In this document: positions 60,744 through 64,000 of the stretch, one piece after another
Layout of the letters: each line of letters opens with the position of its first letter
Numbering within the stretch: position 1 is the stretch's first letter
Program-made: the position numbers and the translations under genes
Source: CAZNPL01 sp964574815
Lineage (GTDB): Bacteria > Planctomycetota > Phycisphaerae > UBA1845
NCBI GenBank assembly: GCA_964574815.1
Contig: CAZNPL010000027.1
Span: forward strand, 1-64,000
Direction: 5' to 3'
Length of the DNA stretch: 64,000 nucleotides
The notes under the pieces: generated by a model
The model's database searches: none
What the model was told of the DNA's origin: nothing
Seen by the model: only the letters and a program-made list of their open reading frames with translations

Positions 60744-60755
60744 AGCGTGTTACTC

Positions 60756-61181
60756 ATGACAGAGAACGCAAAGCGATCCACGCGGCGGGGACCGGCACCG
60801 TCGCCCCAACTTTCCAGACCGGACGTGCCATACACGATGAGGCTGCCGGACGGACGCACGCTTTACGTGGAGGTGCCGGGCCGATGGACGGCGACCGATC
60901 GCAGCGGCGAAATCGTCTTTCTCCCCGAAGCGGTCGAATTCCTGGACCGGCTGAGGGCGCTGGCCGCTCCGCTGGACCGGACCCCGACTCCGGGGTTCAT
61001 CGTGTCGCTACGTGAGGCGCTGGGGCTGACGCAAGTCGAGTTTGCCGAGCGGATCGGCGTGGATTCGATGACGGTCTCGCGCTGGGAGCGTGGCCAGTTG
61101 CACCCGAGCAAGCAATCGCTCGAAGCAATCGAGAAACTGCGGCGGCGGGCGACGCGCAGGGGCGTCGCGATCCCGTCGTAG
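60756..61181 (+). CDS. XRE-family helix-turn-helix protein (antitoxin-like)
   Basis: A 141-residue protein. The N-terminal half is a small beta-rich region (YTMRLPDGRTLYVEVPGRWT). The C-terminal half is a XRE/Cro helix-turn-helix of the MqsA/YgiT type (SLREALGLTQVEFAERIGVD, SMTVSRWERGQLHPSKQSLE), but without the two CxxC zinc motifs usual in YgiT. It follows the DUF4258 gene in the order toxin then antitoxin. Such antitoxins also repress their own operon. The start could be GTG at 60747; ATG at 60756 is used. Confidence 0.75.
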   Translation: MTENAKRSTRRGPAPSPQLSRPDVPYTMRLPDGRTLYVEVPGRWTATDRSGEIVFLPEAVEFLDRLRALAAPLDRTPTPGFIVSLREALGLTQVEFAERIGVDSMTVSRWERGQLHPSKQSLEAIEKLRRRATRRGVAIPS

Positions 61182-61195
61182 GGTGAGGTTCACCG

Positions 61196-62533
61196 ATGGC
61201 ATCCATCACGAAACAACCGGGCGGGCGGCGAGCGATCCAGTTCACGGCCGCGGACGGCAAACGAAAGACCCTCCGGCTCGGCAAGATTTCGAGGAAAGCC
61301 GCGGAGGGGGTCCGCACCCGCGTCGAGGACCTTGTGAGTGCGAGCATCACGAGGTACTCCGTCAGCGAAGAAACTTCGCACTGGTTGGCCGGGCTCGACG
61401 CCAAGATGAGTGACAAGCTGGCGGCGGTCGGTCTGATCCCGAAGCGTGATGTGGCGACGCTGGCCGCGTTCGTTGACAAGTACATCGAGGGGCGGAATGA
61501 CGTGAAGCCGGGCACCGTTACGGTTCTTGGCCACACGCGCCGTTGTCTGGTCGAATTCTTCGGGGCGGACAAGCCGCTCCGAGACATCACGCCGGGCGAG
61601 GCCGACGACTGGTATCAGTGGCTGCTCGCTGACCAGGGGCTCGCCGAGAACACTGCGCGGCGGCGGTGCGGTATCGCGAAGCAATTCTGCAACGCGGCGG
61701 TGCGGCGGAAGCTGCTGACGATCAACCCGTTCGCGGACCTGTCGGCCGGATGCCGGAGCAACCCCAGCCGGTACTACTTCGTCACCCGCGAGGAAACCGA
61801 GGCGGTCATCGAAGCGTGTCCCGATGTAGAGTGGCGCCTGATCGTCACTCTAAGCCGATACGGTGGTCTGCGATGCCCGTCCGAGCACTTGGCGTTGCGT
61901 TGGTCGGATGTTGACTGGGGGCGCTCGAGAATTCGCATTCCGTCGCCAAAGACCGAGCATCACGAAGGCGGTGACTGCCGGATGATCCCGCTGTTTCCTG
62001 AACTGTTGCCCCATCTACGCGAGGCGTTCGAGGAAGCCGAGGACGGCGCCGAGTGGGTCATCACGCGGACGCGGGACACGACCGTGAACCTCCGCAAACG
62101 GCTCGGTCTCATCATCAAGAAGGCCGGGCTCACGCAATGGCCGAAGTTGTTCCAGAACATGCGCTCGAGCCGGGAAACGGAACTGGCCGAATCGTGGCCG
62201 CTCCATGTTGTCTGTGCGTGGATTGGGAACACGACGCGGGTGGCGGCAAAGCACTACCTGCAAGTCACGGACGACCACTTCAAGCGCGCGGCCGAAGCGC
62301 TGCAAAATCCGACGCAGCAACCGCACGTATCGCCCCGCGTGGCGTCGCAAGCTGGCGATGACGAGGGCGACGAGGCTGCGGTTTTCGAGCCGCTACAGCC
62401 GATTGCGGCGCAGTGCGATAGTAAAGCACCGGACCCGATGGGCGAGGCGGGATTCGAACCCGCACCCGGGATTAACCCGGAGGGGGTTTTAAGCCCCCAG
62501 CGTCTGCCGTTCCGCCACTCGCCCTCAACCTGA
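61196..62533 (+). CDS. tyrosine-type site-specific integrase
   Basis: A 445-residue integrase. The N-terminal arm region (ASITKQPGGRRAIQFTAADG) and a SAM-like core-binding domain (VATLAAFVDKYIEGRNDVKP) precede the catalytic domain. Arg226 is in SRYGGLRCPSE, Arg323 or Arg326 in QNMRSSRETEL, and Tyr354 in AAKHYLQVTDD. The usual His before the tyrosine is Asn (WIGN), a feature of this planctomycete family. The last ~40 codons run antisense through the complete tRNA-Leu gene, including MGEAGFEPAPG, so int carries its attachment site in its own 3' end. Confidence 0.93.
   Translation: MASITKQPGGRRAIQFTAADGKRKTLRLGKISRKAAEGVRTRVEDLVSASITRYSVSEETSHWLAGLDAKMSDKLAAVGLIPKRDVATLAAFVDKYIEGRNDVKPGTVTVLGHTRRCLVEFFGADKPLRDITPGEADDWYQWLLADQGLAENTARRRCGIAKQFCNAAVRRKLLTINPFADLSAGCRSNPSRYYFVTREETEAVIEACPDVEWRLIVTLSRYGGLRCPSEHLALRWSDVDWGRSRIRIPSPKTEHHEGGDCRMIPLFPELLPHLREAFEEAEDGAEWVITRTRDTTVNLRKRLGLIIKKAGLTQWPKLFQNMRSSRETELAESWPLHVVCAWIGNTTRVAAKHYLQVTDDHFKRAAEALQNPTQQPHVSPRVASQAGDDEGDEAAVFEPLQPIAAQCDSKAPDPMGEAGFEPAPGINPEGVLSPQRLPFRHSPST
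62439..62524 (-). tRNA. tRNA-Leu (anticodon UAA)
   Basis: An 86-nt class II tRNA on the minus strand. The acceptor stem is GGGCGAG/CTCGCCC with discriminator A (62439); CCA is not encoded. The anticodon stem GGGGG/CCCCC encloses the loop CTTAAAA with anticodon TAA (62489-62491). A long variable arm (CCGGGTTAATCCCGG) typical of Leu follows, then the T arm GCGGGTTCGAATCCCGC. It is completely overlapped, antisense, by the 3' end of the integrase gene. Its 3' half is the attachment core of the element. Confidence 0.95.
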
Positions 62534-62700
62534 TTACGCGGCAGATCGAACGATTTGTCCAGTCTTTGGCAAAGGAGTGCCATACGCCGCGGCCGTCGCG
62601 GCGCCAATGTCCCGGCTGACGGTTGACCGCAGCGTGTGTTCCCCTTACTCACCCGGCACACCGCGGGAGCGGTCGTGTGTTTCTGCCTGGGATGGTCCGC

Positions 62701-64000
62701 ATGATAGCAAGTCACGCGGTTCTACGCGGCTGGACGTTTGTTGTGCTGGCGGCGCTGGCTGCTGCGGCCCAGCCGGCTCCGATGGATAGGCATTCGTCCG
62801 ACAGCCCGGGCGAGCGCGGTTCGAACGGAGAGCCGTCGGCGCAGTATCCGCCGTCAAAATCCGTTTCGACGCGCCGGACGCCGGATCGGCCTGATTACGT
62901 GCGGCTTGTCTCGCCGTGGTCGGCCGAGGTCCAGGCCAATCAGGACGGAGAGTGGCTGGAATTCGGCGTGGAACAGCGGACGCGGTTCGAGATTCGGGAC
63001 GATTCCTACCGCGCGGGTCTGCAGTCGGATGAGCGTTTTGCACTACGATCGCGGGTGTTTGTGGGGGCCCGAGAGGTGCTCGACCCGCTGCGGTTCGGCT
63101 TCGAGTTCCAGGATTCGCGGCTGTTCGGCGACGAGTTTCCTCAGACAACCCTTGACGTCGACGAAGCCGATATCCTGCAGTTGTTCGGCGAGCTGTACTT
63201 TAAGAGTGCTTTCGACGGCCGGATGCCGCTGAGCGTGCGTGCGGGGCGGATGTCCTTCGATGTGGTTGATCGGCGGTTGGTAGCGCGGAACAGGTTCAGA
63301 AACGCGACTCAGGCATTCGACGGTTTTCGGGTGCGTGCGGGGGACGAGACGACTCCGCTGGAGATCGAAGCGTTTGCCATGCAGCCGGTCGAGCGCCGGT
63401 TGAGCCGACCGGATCGGACAAACGAGGAAATCTGGTTATACGGGCTTGCCGGGTACTGCCGCGAGTGGTCGCCGTATCTGACGCTGGAACCGTACTACCT
63501 GATCCTGGATTCCGATCTGAAGAATCCTCTCCTGAGAGACCGCGAGCTGCACACCATCGGACTGCACGCGTTCGGGCAGGTGGGCCAGACGCCATTTGAC
63601 TACGACGTCACCGTTGCGTTTCAGTTCGGGGAGACGGGGGATCTGGATCACCGCGCGTTCGCCGCGCACGCGGAACTGGGTTACTCGTTCGACCACGACT
63701 GGAGCCCGCGACTGGCCGCGTGGTTGAACTACGCCTCGGGCGATCGTGATCCAGCCGATCTGCGCACGCAGCGGTTCGACCCGCTGTTCGGCGCCTCGTT
63801 CATGTTCTACGGTGTCTCGCAAATCACAAACTGGCAGAACACGATCAGTCCGACCCTTCACGTCGGTCTTCGGCCTCAGAGGATCGAGATCGACGCTTTT
63901 TATCGAGCGTATTGGCTGGCGGATGATTCCGACACGCTGGGCCGATCACTGCGAACCGATCCGACCGGGCGCAGCGGAGATTTCGTGGGCCAGGCGGTCG
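62701..64000 (+). CDS. alginate-export-family outer-membrane porin (partial)
   Basis: The 5' part of a gene, 433 complete codons, still open at the window edge. A signal peptide (MIASHAVLRGWTFVVLAALA) is followed by a ~60-residue linker and the porin barrel. The motif EWLEFGVEQRTRFEIRDDSY and FALRSRVFVGAREVLDPLRF, then ELYFKSAFDGRMPLSVRAGR, are the opening strands of the alginate_exp/AlgE-like 18-strand family; later strands alternate aromatic and polar residues (GYSFDHDWSPRLAAWLNYAS). It exports or takes up an acidic or small polar substrate through the outer membrane; which one is unknown. ATG at 62701 used, 62692 possible. Not part of the element, which ends in the tRNA. Confidence 0.85.
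   Translation, partial: MIASHAVLRGWTFVVLAALAAAAQPAPMDRHSSDSPGERGSNGEPSAQYPPSKSVSTRRTPDRPDYVRLVSPWSAEVQANQDGEWLEFGVEQRTRFEIRDDSYRAGLQSDERFALRSRVFVGAREVLDPLRFGFEFQDSRLFGDEFPQTTLDVDEADILQLFGELYFKSAFDGRMPLSVRAGRMSFDVVDRRLVARNRFRNATQAFDGFRVRAGDETTPLEIEAFAMQPVERRLSRPDRTNEEIWLYGLAGYCREWSPYLTLEPYYLILDSDLKNPLLRDRELHTIGLHAFGQVGQTPFDYDVTVAFQFGETGDLDHRAFAAHAELGYSFDHDWSPRLAAWLNYASGDRDPADLRTQRFDPLFGASFMFYGVSQITNWQNTISPTLHVGLRPQRIEIDAFYRAYWLADDSDTLGRSLRTDPTGRSGDFVGQAV

Larger units (their letters stand above)
50545..62460. mobile_element. putative integrative element at tRNA-Leu(UAA)
   Basis: GGGCGAGGCGGGAYYCGAACC, the 3' end of tRNA-Leu, occurs at 62440-62460 (within the tRNA, TT) and at 50545-50565 (CC), in the same orientation. 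An intact tyrosine integrase ends on the right copy. The enclosed genes include ArdC-like, AAA, serine recombinase, replication-type ATPase, excisionase-like and toxin-antitoxin-like genes, as expected of an integrative element. The left boundary is uncertain because of the two mismatches and the integrase remnant there. Confidence 0.55.

Overview
The window reads as a chromosomal segment of a high-GC planctomycete, probably of the Phycisphaerae type. The evidence is indirect but consistent. There are two secreted proteins ending in dockerin-like EF-hand repeats, two with IPTL/PEP-type C-terminal sorting tails, and paired small membrane proteins with the 'GYDLR...CPxCG' zinc ribbon. There is also a large MoxR/DUF58/VWA operon, lipid A genes (lpxI, lpxD) that show an LPS-type outer membrane, a 505-residue serine hydroxymethyltransferase, and several families of short dispersed intergenic repeats. 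No database search was possible; family names come from motif recognition.

Layout. 1-9.3 kb: a lipoprotein, a polyprenyl-phosphate sugar transferase, a Cys-rich Kazal protein, an orphan OmpR-type regulator, a DUF6265-like protein, glyA and a medium-chain dehydrogenase. 9.3-13.5 kb: a VanZ-like membrane protein, then purF and purM. 13.7-25 kb: mostly exported proteins, including a long repeat protein paired with an astacin-like protease, IPTL-tailed proteins, a DUF819 transporter-like protein and a 702-residue dockerin protein. 25.7-25.9 kb: a possible 26-residue membrane peptide in its own small transcription unit. 26-41 kb: a carboxypeptidase-regulatory/TlpA protein, facing a tight eight-gene operon that runs from a coiled-coil protein through an iron-type ABC binding protein and permease, an NHL protein, a giant VWA protein, MoxR and DUF58 to a BatA-like protein. 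41-50 kb: nadB, lpxI, lpxD, a short uvrC, two related small exported proteins, a second dockerin protein, a MerR-like regulator and a PqqD-Tat-cysteine-knot fusion.

50.5-62.5 kb looks like an integrative element of about 12 kb. At its right end a tyrosine integrase is encoded antisense across a complete tRNA-Leu(UAA) gene. A 21-bp imperfect copy of the tRNA 3' end lies at 50545-50565, inside what looks like a decayed integrase tail. Between them are an ArdC-like/metallopeptidase protein, a clamp-loader-like AAA ATPase and a serine recombinase in one operon, a replication-type P-loop ATPase, small excisionase-like HTH proteins, a DUF4258/XRE toxin-antitoxin-like pair and several unknowns. After the tRNA an alginate-export-type porin gene runs off the window.

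The most unusual observation is at 29667-29669. An in-frame TGA replaces the first Cys of the second of two CxxCxGxG motifs. The same frame then stays open for 132 more codons of plausible protein, and a perfect hairpin lies just behind the TGA. This is the pattern expected of a selenocysteine codon, though a simple nonsense mutation or sequencing error is not excluded. Every clean convergent gene gap in the window also carries a perfect hairpin, several of them belonging to dispersed repeat families.
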